From contig OX442316.1 of NCBI GenBank assembly GCA_949358305.1, forward strand, positions 8,430,001-8,494,000: 64,000 nt of DNA, in the 5' to 3' direction. The translations under genes and the position numbers were made by a program. This stretch comes from Strigamia acuminata. Taxonomy: Eukaryota > Arthropoda > Chilopoda > Geophilomorpha > Linotaeniidae. The notes under the pieces are model-generated. The model was not told the DNA's origin. It saw only the letters and a list, made by a program, of their open reading frames with translations, and did not search any database. Positions 33,601 to 48,600 of the stretch are shown piece by piece (position 1 is the first letter of the stretch; each line of letters starts with the position of its first letter).

Positions 33601-36600
33601 TTCTCCGGCATGCACAACATTCCTGGTTCACTCACTAGTTACCATGGAAACTGGCAAGCCATCCCATAATGCCAAAGAAGAAATTCCAAAAATCTATTCA
33701 TTCTATTGTTCTCCGAGTTCAGTTGAAGAAAAGTGCTGAGAATCTCCTTCTCAACTTCCAAACTTAACTTCAAAATGAACAAAGAAAAATTCCCAACCAA
33801 AATAAAAAAAATCAAATAAAAGAAAAGCAAAAAAAAAAAAAAAATTTCCAAAATATTATTTTTAAATATTTTAATATTAAAACAGTTCCTTTTTTTATTT
33901 GTCTAAACGAACTTCAGATTTTCATTAAGAATTTTCTCCCTCAAAATATTTGAATAATAACTTTGCCTCCATATAAGGCAGGGTTACTTTAAGATGAAGT
34001 CATGTAATTTTGATAAATGAAACTTTTAGGTCCTCACAATTTTTTCACTCGCTGATATCACTTATGGCTGCTGTCACTCACAACAGATAAAGAAGTATTT
34101 GAGAAGAAATAAAAAATAGCTGTGGCTTCATTTTTTTTCTCCACACAAAATGCACACAAAGATTTTAAAACTTCTTCCACACTTAAAGCCGAACATTGAA
34201 ATAATTCTCTTACCTGTTCAGATGATTGTGTGAGGAATGAATGACAATACTGCAGACTAAAATGACCCTTGGGTTCTCGAGCCAGGAAAGAAAACTGACA
34301 GTTCTCGGGATCACAGGTGGCGTAGGAGACCCGACGAAGAGCGTGCGCCATGAACACATTCTACACAAAAGACAAAACAAAAAAGAAATTTGAAAAAAAC
34401 GGCCAACTTCATAAATTATTCCGACAAAAAGTCGTTTCTAAATGCATACAGACAATTCACTTTTCCTTTAAAGCAGCTTACCATTAGTACACTGATTAGG
34501 ATTAAAAGCAATCACACTAAATCAAAAGATTAATCCAATTACGGACGTGACGTAAAGAAAAGATGTGACAAGAGTGAGCTTGCAAAGTTCAGTGTGTGAA
34601 CTCACTCAGTGCACTGAACATCACTACGTCATTAGAAGGGGTAGGGAAGAGCGAGAGGAATGTGGCCCAACACCCCCTAAGGGAGTTAAGGCAAACTTCT
34701 CAGGAATCGTGCTCGTTTTTAAGAGAAAAAAAAAGAAAGAATATATTTACTCTTAACTAAAATGTCAGATAAACTTAGAAAATTTACAAACTATTTAAAA
34801 TGACAACTTGTTTCGTAAAGCTAACCGCGTTTTAATCCACGTTATGCTCGCAAAGTTCGCTAACCCCCGGCTTTGCGAAGATCGTGTGCTCTTCACCTTC
34901 ACCAGTTGGTATGCGTGGAATTTATGTGCTGATTTTAAAGTTGATACTTTACAAATGGGATAAAAAGAGGGGAAAAAAACATTTTTGTTTGTATTCGTTC
35001 AATCGTAACAGTTGAATTTAATCGAGTTAATTGAATGCAGCGCCAAAAAAAAAGACTTGTTAAAGTTGATTTGCGCAACTCCTTGAAAATCACTCCTGTA
35101 GAAAACTAGAAACGATAATTAAACCCTTATAAATGCTAAATGCAATGACACAAAAACAAAAACAAAAAGTTTTCAATTTGCTTTTAATAAGACAATCCAG
35201 TAAATATGTGTAGGCTCACTTTACGAATCAAAGCATGTCTCCCGCATACCATTTTTTTCGGCTTAAATTGCATCGTTTAGGTATGTTTACATGAATGTTA
35301 GTATCCATTTCGCGCTAAAAAGCAAATTGTACACAAATTACCTTCAATTTCTAGAGGTACATCCGAAATCCTCAGCAATTTTCGTTAAGTCATACGCTAA
35401 TCCCATGTTAATCCACCTTTGCTGGACTTACGAACCATTGGAAAATTATGACATAACGCGGTTTGGCTCCCCCCACAATAAGAAAACTACAAATTAACAA
35501 TGTTATAATGTCATTTTGCAATGGGGGAGACAACCATTGTTACGATCTCATGATCGTATCACCTGACCTCATTTTTCCAAAGTTCTAAAGGCTACCTAGT
35601 TCACATGCACGCGTTAACGCACGCGTTACAAACTTGCAAACACATTCTCTGAAACTTACTGTAGCTTTAAATGTTGGCGATTTTTATTTCATAGCAATGA
35701 TGATTGATAAGTTGACCACAAAAATCTCCCACACATATTTTTAAATCACCACCCTCCGTTGGATGATGAATAGCATGGGTAATAGAGGGGTCTGCGTGTG
35801 TGAAGATTGTAAATATATATCAGGTTTGAAAAAGCCCCTCCGGCCGCAACAGGTCGTCTTCCAATTAAATGTGTATTTGTATAATCTTCGAAATCATTTG
35901 CTATGCATTCAAGTCGTGCATACTAAAATATTCCCTCCTCATGCATGCCATCATATACATCCGGTCTCGCTCTTTTTTTCAAAGGTCAACCAACTCCTTC
36001 CTTTTTTCCCATCCTAATTCCAACATCAGTCTTCATTTAGAGGGCATGTTAAGGAAACCACATGTAGGTGCAGTAATCTTTAAAAGAAATAAGAAGAAAA
36101 AAGCCATCCAGTAATAGGCGATTTTTTAAACATTATCAGTCGAAGCAATAAAGTCGTTTGCTAAGTGGGAGGTCCCTTTTTTAGAGTCCACCGTATCTTG
36201 TTTGTTCAGATGCCTCGCTTCTTTTCACTCAGGAAAAGATGCCCTTTCTCAATCTGGATTAACCTGCAACTTACAGACTACTTACTCATATCTACTTAGC
36301 TCCATATGCTCACGACAGCAGCCATTTAGTCGGCGACTTTGACAGAACGCCTTTTTTGTATCAAAATATTTTTCCTTCTTTCCCCTTGCATCCGTTTATT
36401 ATTACCGTATTTTTTTCTTTTTCTAGTTTTTTTTTTTTTAAATTCCCTATTCGTTGAATTTTTTCCCATTTGTTTTCTTCCTAATGAAAAGATCATGTAA
36501 AAGAATCATGCGTGTGATTACTTTCTTTTGAGGTATTCCTCAAGCCACCAGACAAGGCAATTCTCCATCTTTATAATAAAATTTTCCCGAAAGGCCAATT

Positions 36601-39600
36601 TTTCTTTCCACAGAACGTAAGTGGTAAAATATTTGTTTTCCAGAAATATATATTTTTTTAAATAAAATAAAAAAAAAATACCGCGCATTTTCTTGTAAAA
36701 TTGATTCCACTGGAAACGGAAATATAAATATTTATCCTTTTAATTATACACGGATCCCCCCGTTACATCAAATGAAATTAAAGTCTAGCTTCAAACAAAA
36801 ATTATTTGTAGCAAACATGAAAATATTCCTTAAATTGTTTGTGCATTAACGTTACATAGCAGAAACTTAAAAAAAAAATTATTAAATTCTTCATAATTTA
36901 AAATATCTCATTTTTTTCTATAATAAAGAAGCGAGTTTCATGAAAAACTGTCTGAAACTAAACTAAAAATTTACTTAATGTCTTGCATAACATTCAACCT
37001 AATATACCGATAAAAGGGTGCAGACAAGTAAGTGGTAGCAAAGAAGATGAGGAATGAGCATCTGCTATCCACCCATGAGTGGAGTGAGACTGAAGCTTTT
37101 GTTTGCTCACTCCCTCCTCTTTCTCAATACATGTCATCATCCAAATTGCTCGCTAGAGCTACCAAGGGAGTCGAGCTCATTTGTCAAGAGTGAGTGATTC
37201 GTCCCTCCCATTTACGCAAAACTGCGTAGTCGCTTGGTAAAAGCGCGCAATTAAGCTTCAACTAACTCAATAACGCGACCACGTTACAAATGATCTTTCA
37301 TCGCAAAACAACGTCAACAATTTCTATTGCATTACTTGATTTATACTTTTTGCTTCAATTATAATCATCACCACAATTTTTAATTCCGTTTTAAAAACTC
37401 AACGATGCATTATCACATCAAACGTAACAACAGATGTCAAGCGGCCATTTTTCTTTTTCCACATATTTTTTTTAAAGGTATATCAGAAGATAATAAAAAA
37501 AAGTACTATCATTCAGCCATGTTATTTATCCTCGAGCCTGCAGGCACAACAACATCTGCCATTCCCAACATAAACTTTTTAATACATAAAAATAACTTCT
37601 TAAGTGAATCGTGTCTATGGTTACAAGAAAACCATTTCTATTCTTTGCCAAGGTTTCATGTTTTCCTGTGACCGGTTGCTAAGACACAAGATAGGTTGTC
37701 ACCAGTTGCTACGCGACTAACACGGAAAGTGGAGAGGCGGCATCTCAGGTAAATGCGAGACGAAGTTTCCGAGGAGAGAAAAAAAAATTCTTTCAAGCGA
37801 AGGGGAAAATTAATTACATCTAAACCTGATGAAAACTAATCAAACGTAAAGGCACATCTCTCGGGTAATGAAAAGGAAGAGGAGACGGAAAGGAAAAAAT
37901 AAAAAGACAAGTTGTACGACGGCGGAGATGAGAAATCTGATGTCATTTCAATGTTTCATTCAAATTTGTTGCGAGATTCTAATTCCAATAGCAAACTTAA
38001 TGTTACGCGAGTGCGAGGATGAAACTTTATAGTTTCAAGACACTTCGGCGCCATTACCATTAAGAGTAGATTGGAAGAGGGAGATGGAAAGACCATGTTT
38101 GTAATGGGCTTCGCTTAAGCGTTTCCTAATGGCGGCATTGCTTGTCATTGCACAGTTTAACTTAATAAACGCAAGATGAATTGAATGCACAATCGCGTTT
38201 AAGCCAAATTTTTTTTTTCTATATTAAATCGATCCGCGAGTGGGCATTAGCTTCTACACATGTCTCCATGTGACCTTAATAAAGAGCCAATGTGGATGAG
38301 TGACGGGTGGAGAGAGCAAAAAAGGAGAGAAAAACCATTTTCAAATTGAATCTGTCCTTGCCTTGTTGGTTTCTATTGATTATCTCGCCTAAAGGTTTGT
38401 GAAAAGAAAAAAATCGTCTCAGTTTATAACTTCCTTAAGAAAAATTCGAAATTCACCAACTATAATAAAAATATTTTCATTTGCAAAGTGTGCGTTTTGA
38501 TAAAAAATACCTCAAAGTTTATTACAGATTCTGTAACAACAAACTACGGAAAGCATATTCATATAGTAATTTAGACTAAACCGCATTCTAAACAACATAC
38601 CGTATTTTACCGATTAAGTGTCGCCCTCGAATTGTAGCCGCGGCTGAGACACCAAAACTTTTGCAAAAGTACGGTATTGTTTCCATATTTAACCTCACGG
38701 ACGATGAAAGTACGCTTCGTTCATGACGTTCAGACTTCGTATGTTACATTAAACAAACGTAATAAACGAAAAACCAAAATTGTAATTGCTGACAAAATGG
38801 CAGTTTTGAATAAGAGAAGCGGCTCTTAATCGATAAAATACAGTAATTAAACTGCTTGTCTCGATCTAACTTTTAAAATGGCGGTCGATTTAGTCAGTTC
38901 TCAGTCGCAGTGGACATGCGCACGACATTTAAACAACAAAACATGTTAAAACTGCAAGTTAAACATGACTTTATAAATGCATTGTTGTAAACTGAACATT
39001 ATACCATCATAGGTTTGCACTTGCTAAGTGGGCGTGGTTGTTTACATATTGCCTGATAACTATCACATTCAGCTATAATAAAACTATCAACATTATAATT
39101 AACAAATGAAGTGGTGTGCGTGGATTCACGTTCGTTTTAAATGACTGGCAATAGTGTAAATGATACCCATGCGAGTAGAAATTATCTGACTGCCTGAAGG
39201 AAAGCGTGAAAGTGTAAGCTGAGTAGCCACGCCACAGAAAGCGTTGACTGATTATCACCATGACACAGAAAAAGTTAGGCACAAAATGTATTGACTGAAA
39301 TTATTCAATCCGACAAGATTGAGAAGGAGTTTCACATAGAAGTTTAATGAATCATATCTTACCTTTCCATCTGTGCTGCAAGCTTTGATTCCAGCCAATG
39401 AAATGACGAGCAAGACGGGTTTTCGTTTCTTCGCCTCCTGTAATGAGATAACGGTTGAAGGCTTAAGTGTCAAAAACTTTCAAAAAGCAGCTTGCCAACT
39501 CTCAGAAAGAATTCCTTTAGGAAAAGGCCTACCTGGAATTCTAAAAGCTGAGTAAAATAAATTAAGAGATTAAGAAATCTGACTTCTTTCTTATTTAAAA

Positions 39601-42600
39601 AAAAAAAAAAAAAAAGAAGATCAAATCAATACAAATCCAGAGATTAAAAACCAGTTAAAATTGCATGTGTCTTGTATATAAACAAGATTTATTATTAGTT
39701 TTTATTAGTTCCAACATCTTCACCATAAATTGGCAAAATTCATGAGTTTTTATGAATTTTTAATCTAAGCTTCTTTAAAGTTTTACGATTACGCATGTTT
39801 ATTATTTAAAAAAAAAGCAGAAATCTTCCATAAGAGGCATCAATTTGTAACGAGGCTGTTCGCACCAACATCATAACAGTGTGCAAATGTTGCATAGAGT
39901 GATATTGTACTTGAATATCCTAAAGTTGAAAGCAAATTACAGATTAAATTTGCAATTCCTAAATGAGTAAATGCAGTTAGAAGAATTTCTATTGAACGAA
40001 ATCACTTTTCGAATGCAGCTGATGTTTCAAAAACTTCATTACTTAACGGTAACTATATTACGCAGAACTTATGTGTAATTACGAGTTAGGATCTAATACA
40101 CAGATAATTTTAGTCAAATTCCCTACATAGAATTTCAACCATTTCATAATTACGGTTTAATCATCACATCTTTCGTAGTGAAGTTATTTAAATAAAACCT
40201 GAGTTTCCAAATTTCTCATCAACCGAAATAAATTAGCATTCAATTTCCAAGACTGAAAATCGATTTGAAAATTCGAAAAGCAGATTAAGAGAAATTTAAT
40301 TACAGTAGTGCCATTTAAATGTTTAAAAAAAAAAGGTGCGCAGCCTCGAGGTTCTACATCCACGTGCGATTCAAGTGGTGTCTTGATGACTGTTCGCTTG
40401 GACGGCTCTATCTCTATGACGCCCCCAAGCGGAACAATTGGACAAAATTCGATTGTGAATTTAACTCCAGAATCGTTTTCAAGTAGAACTAAGTCTCCTT
40501 GAAAATTTTAAGCCCTTATGTGAACACATAAGCTGTGAGTAAACAAAATTATTTCGTCACGACCAGAAAAAGTCAATTACTAAAAAAAATTGAGAAAAAT
40601 CGGTCACGAAAGTAGAAAACATAGGCATTATAGGTCCTTTAATTTGTTTAAAACCAAATCCTTCTTAAGATTACTACTGTGCCATCCTAATGAGCGTTTG
40701 ATTAAGTGCAAGCAAGGCAACGAATAAAAAATGAAAAAGTCGTTGAAAGTTGACATCGTTACTGCACATAGGATTAATCATTTCTCTTCCCTACAGATTT
40801 CTTCTTCCTCTCGAGCTAATGGCTGATGAAACAACAAATGTAAATTTAAATTTGCTCGAATTTAAATGAACTTAAAGCAATGCAGCAAGTAATTACAAGT
40901 GAAAATATTCTCACAATCCCACGACCTTTGCGAAACAGCACGCAGACTTCAAGAGAAATTTAGCAATTCTAAAGAGAAACGTTGTGTACAAGTCCACTTC
41001 AATGAATTACAAATGAGAGAAAATTCTACATTTTATCTGGAAAACAAAAACTTCAGTAATACTCAATAAAAACCACCCGTTCCTCTGCCCTTTTCTTTTC
41101 CGTTTCTTTCCTCTTTGCCCACAAGCTGCTCTGACCCTTTCAAGTTTCCAATAGAATCATGGGCAAGTGTGTGTTCCAAACTACCCATCTTATTAGCTCA
41201 AGACTGCTGCCTTCTTAAGAAGGACTCGCATTTATTTATCGATTTAAGAGCCCCATTCAAAAGTAAACTCAATATGAAAACAACACCTAAACGTGGAGAG
41301 AGAAAAAACATTCGAGTGTTTTTTCACCAGTGTTAGAAATAAGAAAAACAGCAATTCCACAAATTCGTTCTAATAAATTTAACAACTTACTAAAGAAAAT
41401 TAGAAATAGTAAATTTTGCCGCATTGCTGATATTTTCTTTAAAAAAAAAGCCCATTTTTACCATACAAAAATAAATAAACAAACAAACAAATAAAAAAGA
41501 GCAGATGGCTTCCGTCCCGTTGGTAAAACGATGGAAAATTGATTGAGTGAGTACTTGAAGGATTTCAAAGCGGTTGCTGGAAGTGCTCATCCCTTTAAGA
41601 AGCCAATGAATCAATTTTTCATATCTCTTACTAGATTTGGAAAGTGTTCCTCTTATATCCTACTATATAAACATGAGATAGATAAATAATCCATGAATTC
41701 CTGATTGGCACCAGAAAACCACTGTTGTGGTTACTAAAGTAGAATTATCGAATGAAAAACGAAAATGAGTGTCGTCGCCATTTTGCAAACTTTTAATTTT
41801 ATTTGACATCTCAATTACACCTCATCATTACGGTGTAATAACGCATAGAACTGGTTAGACAGATGTGTTTTACCACTTCTTGTGTTCCATAAAAGCAGTT
41901 AAGACATTTTATGAGTGCACATAAAACCCACAACCAATTAAATGTATGGCATCATTAACATCATGTTGAAAAGCTTCACTGCATTGCTTACATCTCAAAC
42001 TCATTAAACTTTTGGAAATAAAAATTGAAATTTTTTATTGATAAAATCATCTTAACATGTTTTTTATTTCTTTTCTCTTCTCAAACATACACGACTACTT
42101 AACTTCCCAATTAGAGTCATTTGTGAGGGTTAACTGCTTCTATTGCCTCGAGATATTTGCAAGAAAATTCATACGTGAACTAAATACATAAAACAGCAAA
42201 AGAAATCTTATAACATTGTCCGACAGACAGGCGACATGTGGTCAGGTTCCCAGTCGTGTGTGCTTTCTTCACCGTGGTTATCAATTTTATTCTATTCCCC
42301 TTTGATCTTTCTTCAACATAATTAATTTAATTTGTGTAGTCAAAATTGCCGTAGATTATACATAAATCCATCTATCCATTTTATCTTCATCATTTCGGGA
42401 AAGAGAAATCAATCCCTTGGGAAATTATTCCATTTCCCAATTCTTCGGGGCAGCGCAACAAACCATAAGGGCGTTATTTATATCTTGGACGATTCGGACA
42501 TTTGAATTCCACACACACACACAGACACACACATCAGACATGAAATTAAAGTATTACGCTGCCAAAAATCAGACGGCAAAGGGTTGAGCTTAATGCGAAA

Positions 42601-45600
42601 ATCTAGCAGTGTTAACAAGAGGCAAATGAGCTTTCTCCCTCGAGAGCGAGGCTTCCAAGTGTTATCTTAGAGCAACACTGCAACCTCTCCTGTCTGTTTT
42701 ATTCACAACCCTTCTTGTTCCCAGCTCACATTCACTGCTACAAGCACATTAATCAGTCATGACACTAATTTATTTCACCAAGGCTACATGTAATGCCATA
42801 TTTTTGCAATCCAAAGCGAGTCAATAACAGGAGCTGATGCAATAAATCAAACTAACATCTTAAGTCAACTATCAGCAACAGATAAAGACGTTAAAAAATG
42901 ATTTCTCTGCTACTTGCAATGTAATTGAATTCTTTAGACTCGATTTTCCGCCTCGTTTTCGAAAGAAATTTCAGCTGCGGTTGACAGGTGAATCTAATTC
43001 AAAGAAGGGCCATTTACCTCATTACTTCCGCGTTGGTTATATTTGAGGGGGAGAAGAGACCCATCATATTCTTTATTAAGGGAGTGGTCTCCCATAAGCA
43101 AGATAACAATGTAATGATTCATAGCTGCATGTGAAGTTAATCCAATCAATGGAAGCCACAAACAAGTGTGTGTGATTGCTTCATTTGAAATGTCACAAAG
43201 AATGAAATGTAATCAACTCCCTTATCATTAGAGGCAAACTTGAATGAATTGCAGTAATTAAGTTTTGCCTCAACCCAAACATTAAACGAAACGGTGTAAA
43301 CACGGGTCAAATGAGTATAATTGCACCAATCTGGCGAGAGAATGTTATACAAGTGTAGAGCAGTTTTCAATAAACCACAAACGTCAACTCTACAATATGA
43401 GTATTCTATACAAATATTGCAATTGACATTTCAATTGTTATCAACAATAATTTGAAATGATATAAATTCAGTTGGCAATTGACCTAATTTCGACCATTTT
43501 TTTTTATTTTACTATTATTATTATTTTTCATTTTCTAAAAATCTATTTTGGAAATTGCTTGCGCAACTAAGTAATTGCATTTCGCTGAAAACAAAAAACT
43601 TTTTATTTACTAAGTCTTGACATCAAAATGCAATTTTCAAAATATATTGAGAGGGCACTTTGCTTCCCAGCACAACATCCCACAGAGACCGCCTCTTGGT
43701 GCAGTCAGTGTTGACACGCGACTTTTCCCCGTTCCTCTTACGTTTTCCTACCTGGGCGTAAACCAATAATAACTTTAAAATTATTCTCGACTCAACAACT
43801 TAGCAATAAATAAGCATCAATTCTTCAATCGTCATTCAAATGATGCTAGTCTTTCATCTTCATTTCATATCTAAACAACAGGGCAGGCTTGCACTGCAAT
43901 AACTTAGTGCTAAATAGAATAAGAAGAGCCAAGTATAACAATAAACCATGTAGAAAGTGCCTCTGCGGCCCATCCTTGGCTCTTTTTATGAATACAGAGC
44001 CTCATTCTGCATAATAAACTAAGGCTGCATGATTTGGTATATAAGCAAAAAAAAATACAACAGGAGAATGTTTTTTACTCACAAGAGACCCTGAGCCCAA
44101 AATGACTTGGCTACAGAATTGTTTCCAAGATTAAAGCTGTTTACTATCATAAAAAAAATAAAAAGATTAATTTTAAAAGCGCAAAGAATAATAAAAAAAA
44201 ATAAAAAAAACGTGATTGTTGTTTAAGCCAGACCGATTACAATTAACTGAAACAGTCGTTACAAGAAATACACACTCGTTCACTGGGGACGTTGAGTTGT
44301 GTAACGAGCGCAATCAATGAGCAGAAAAGGTCAATCTCACCTCCCCCCGAGGAGCAAAGGAGATTGCGGAGGGCGTGGTCCAGCTCAATGTAGAGGCCAT
44401 GGGGTTGGCGGCCCAAATTGTATTGTCTCTCTAAGGATCTGGCGCCAAATTGACTTGCAGCTAATAATGGAGCCCAGTTTGTTTCCAAATAAACACGCGT
44501 CTCTTTAACCGGAATTCAAAGTCAACCAACGTACAGGAACAACTTTGCGGGTGCAAAAGGCAATTTTCATTGCTTCATGTTTAGAAATGTTTAGGAAATC
44601 TTTTTAGTTCTTATCCCGGTTTCGGAAAGACGCGCAGTTGAATTTTTCAACGGCTTTATCCAAACCCAGATGGGTTTTACAAGTTTGTTGTTAGCAACAA
44701 GAGAAACTTTTTAGTGTTGCGAGTCCAAAAATAAATAACTACAATAAAATAAAAAGACTCTGCTTTTACTCAAGAGAGAAAGTCGAGTCTTTTCTAGTTT
44801 TAAATACCTATTAAAAGCACAAATTCCATTTTTATTGTTTTTTTTTTAAATTTAATTTCTTTCCACACTTTTTATTGCAATCTCCGAGTGGTTCTGGGGG
44901 TTCTGGGCTAGTGAGTTTAAATATTCCAGAAAATGTGTCAAAAAAATATAATTGTTTTTTTAGCCACCAAAAGTTGGGACGTTTAACCAAATTATTATAA
45001 ACTGTCAAAAACAAAACAAAAAAATAATATTTTTTTTTTATAAACTGTTTTCACATAAACGTCAATTCTTGGAGTGTTTGTGAATAGGTCTGTGCGTGAC
45101 AAAGACAGAGCAAGGGCTACAAAACGACCACTCGTATAAGGCTCGAGTGGTCAAGCGTGGAGTCAATTGCCCCTCTCCGCTCCATCCGTACTACATAAAA
45201 ACAGCACCTATACAAAGAATATCTCGCACACAAATAAAAATATCCAAAAAAAAATAAAAAAAAATCAAACGTCGACGGGTCTTAGGATTTATACACTCGT
45301 AACTCGATCAGCACAAGAAAAGTGCGAAAAACCAGGTGGCCAAGTGTGATAACGTCCAACTGGTCAGTCGGTAGAAAATGTGCCCTCTAAAGTTGTTTTT
45401 CCCGCAAACAAACTTTGATCGTGGTCGAGGCTCAACATGCTTTCCTTTCCTTTCACCAATCACGCACGTGCACGATTATATTACAGATTCCTGGCGCGTA
45501 CCCGATGATATAAAACGGGAGAGGTCAGCTACAAAGGGCCGCGAGATTTTAATTGAATGCCACTGGGCATGCAAGATTCAATGAATTTATAGCTCAACAT

Positions 45601-48600
45601 CACTCTCCTAAAACCTCCAAGTATTATATTAGATATTTCATCTTGGCTTTATTATTTCAAAGCTCACAGCAGTCGTAACTGTAGAGAGATATATTAAAAA
45701 AGTTTTAAAAATAGAAATTGTTTTGTTGGGACTTACCCATGATGGTAACCAATAAAGTGTAAGCAAATAGCCGCAGTGGGGGCAAAAATGTCTCGGTAAA
45801 GCTATAAAGTCAAACAACTTTCACAGTGTGGTGGACACCAAATCACAAACACGTTTAACGAGAGAATCTGGCAACCAAGTGCGAAAAGGGACAATTGGCA
45901 CTGTTTGGTTGTTGATTCCGATTGTGAGTTCGAGTCCCGACTCGCAAGGACTGAGTGTTTCAATTCCACTTGTGTATTGATTACAGTCGCGACTTTACCG
46001 TCTCCTCCCGCGCGTTATCTATCGCGAGTAAACTCGTCCTTTTCATCTCCAATCACAAAGTGCATTTTTACTTTTATGGCTCCTTTTTATTAAATTATTT
46101 TTATATATAAATGTCATAATGTAAGCGTTCAATTACGATTTGATTTCATATCAAATTTCTCAATCTCAAAAAAACTTTTTAATGGCGCTTGGAAATAAAG
46201 TGAGTCTGACACAGCTTCTATTGTTGCTTAGCAACTCGCGATCAACTATCATTAAAATTTTCTATGTGCCTATTCATTACCTACAAAGTTGTAATTAACT
46301 TGAGTGGCATATGAGAGAAGGAAAAGAGGGAGTTTCATTCTAAAGATTATTTTACTACGCCCCCTTTTAACTTTAACTTCTGCTTTCATTCAATCAACTC
46401 GTGACTAACGCCTAAATAACGGCCAAAAGTCAATTCACTTGTAATCAAAGTGTCTGAAGATGAAAAGTGTAAGTTAATTATTAGAAAAATTGCGACTCAA
46501 AATTCTCCTCGATGCATTCGATTGTGTCATCAAAGCTCTTAACAACCAGCACCTGCGTCCAACTCTTCAAACCCCTTCCATTACAATTACGAGTACCATT
46601 AGAAACAACACGAGGCCATGTAGAATATGATTTATTATTAACATTCCTTCGTAACCTCCTTAGGGCCCATGATCTCGAAGACTCTTCACAGTAAGCTGAT
46701 TTGTTGAGAATTAAATTTCAACTATATATTAGATAAGCTTATAATGCAAAAACAAATTATTCAAATTTCTTTTTACCATTTTGCATATCACTTTCTAAAA
46801 AGGTCAGCCTAAGTACTGAATAAGTTGGGTAAGAAAAGCCAATAAAAGCAGACCCAAGGGCGCCCATGAGTCAATGAGGGTGTGGAGGGCATTAAATGAA
46901 CATTAGCTATAAGACAGGTAAATAGATTCTACATGCTTCCTGCATGATATCATAATGTGGAGAAAGCATCAACCCCTTTAAAGGTCCTAATTTAGCCCCT
47001 CGCATAAATCCGTGACAATGGCAGTTAATTAAAAGTGGAGAAAAGCAAGGAATTTAGTCCACTCGTTATATGCAACTTGTCTTATCACAACTGGTTCCCG
47101 TTTGCTCGAACGGCCGATCGCATAAATCAATATAAACAACCCTTTTGGTACTAACAAAACGAATAGATAAGACTCCGTTTCTCAAGCATATCAGAAATTG
47201 TGCTTTAAACCGCTCTTCTATTTTTCTTTTCAAAACCGCATTATAGTTAGTGGGAATTTATTTTGTCTTGTTTGCCTATTATTATTATAATTTCCTATCT
47301 CTTGAAATAAATAAAGTTGGCATTGTAGGTGACAACAAGGTAGAAAAAAACGGATAAACAATTTTTCAATGGTTTTGAATTATTCATTCGAGCTTTGCTG
47401 CTAAGAGATTCTGTGGAGGCAAGAAAAAAAATATATAATTTATTGAGTTAGCAGTCAAATGCGGAACAAAGTGATTGAATTTATAAATCATTTATCCCAT
47501 AAATTATAGATTTCAACATACATCACTCTTTAGGCACTAAGCTATACGATGAGCATGTGCTTCATGAAAAACTCACTTGAAGCTGACATTGAATGAAAGG
47601 CTCAAGATTCCTGTGCGTGACAGAGCAAAGCAGCTCATTGCTTCGGCAGTTTACAATAAAGTTGGTGTGCATCGAGGCACACGACTAAGAACGAGTGTTT
47701 TAAAGAAATAGGAGGAACAGAAGATGCTTTTATCTTTGCTTCATTATCCACACCCATTCGCGCGACTCCTTAGGGAGTTTACTGAAAATTCATTTCAACT
47801 TTGAACCCTTAAGACTGCTCAATATAATGGCATATAGAAATTTCCTTGATTAAAACCCGTCGGAAGAAAAAAAAATTGTTTTTATATTTAAAAAATTACT
47901 TATTGTTGTTGTGCAGGGAAGTTCCCCTTGTTTAATGTGCGGAGCTTTTGTACAACACCATCAATCTATGTAAATCGAAGGATTTGTCGATAGTAAAGTG
48001 GACCTGCTGCTTAAATTGATTTTCTCATTAAGAAAAGGTTGATGGGATCTAGTCCCGCAATAATTAACAGAAATGATAAATTAACATTTGCATCGTAAAT
48101 TCAAATGCCCGCAAAGAATGATTACAGCATTCAAAAACACACTTCAGAAAGGTTTTGTATTTTTTTGTTTTAAAGCTGCTTTGTATAAGTATGTTTACTT
48201 TTACCGTAGGATTTACATGTATTCAAAAAGTGCGCTCAATCGTCAATACGAAACAAAAACTACTAAAACAATTTTTTGTATCGTTAAAAAAAAAAAAAAA
48301 AAAGTTTTTTTTTTCTTTTTTTTAAAAAATGTAATAAGAAAATAAATAAATAAATAAATAAATAAACAAATAAATAAATAAACTGAAACCAACTTACCCT
48401 CATTTGTTCCAATTGTGTCCTAAAACAATCTGCCCTGTTTGGCTGTTCTGACCCTGCCACCGGAACGGATCCAATGTACTACACAAAAGATAAAATAAAT
48501 AAAATAAGATTACATTTGTCATCACGCACAGAATAAGGCACATTTATTTAAATAAAAAAATAAAGCCCGTAAAATATTGGATGCGCAGGCAGGTGCTCAT

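Noticed and set aside
45719-45740. Strong minus-strand donor after ACCATCATGG
   Set aside because: Phase does not fit the adjacent phase-0 PTB exon and no acceptor or coding supports an exon.
45925-45955. tRNA B-box-like GTTCGAGTCCC
   Set aside because: No A box, no cloverleaf pairing upstream, so not a tRNA gene.
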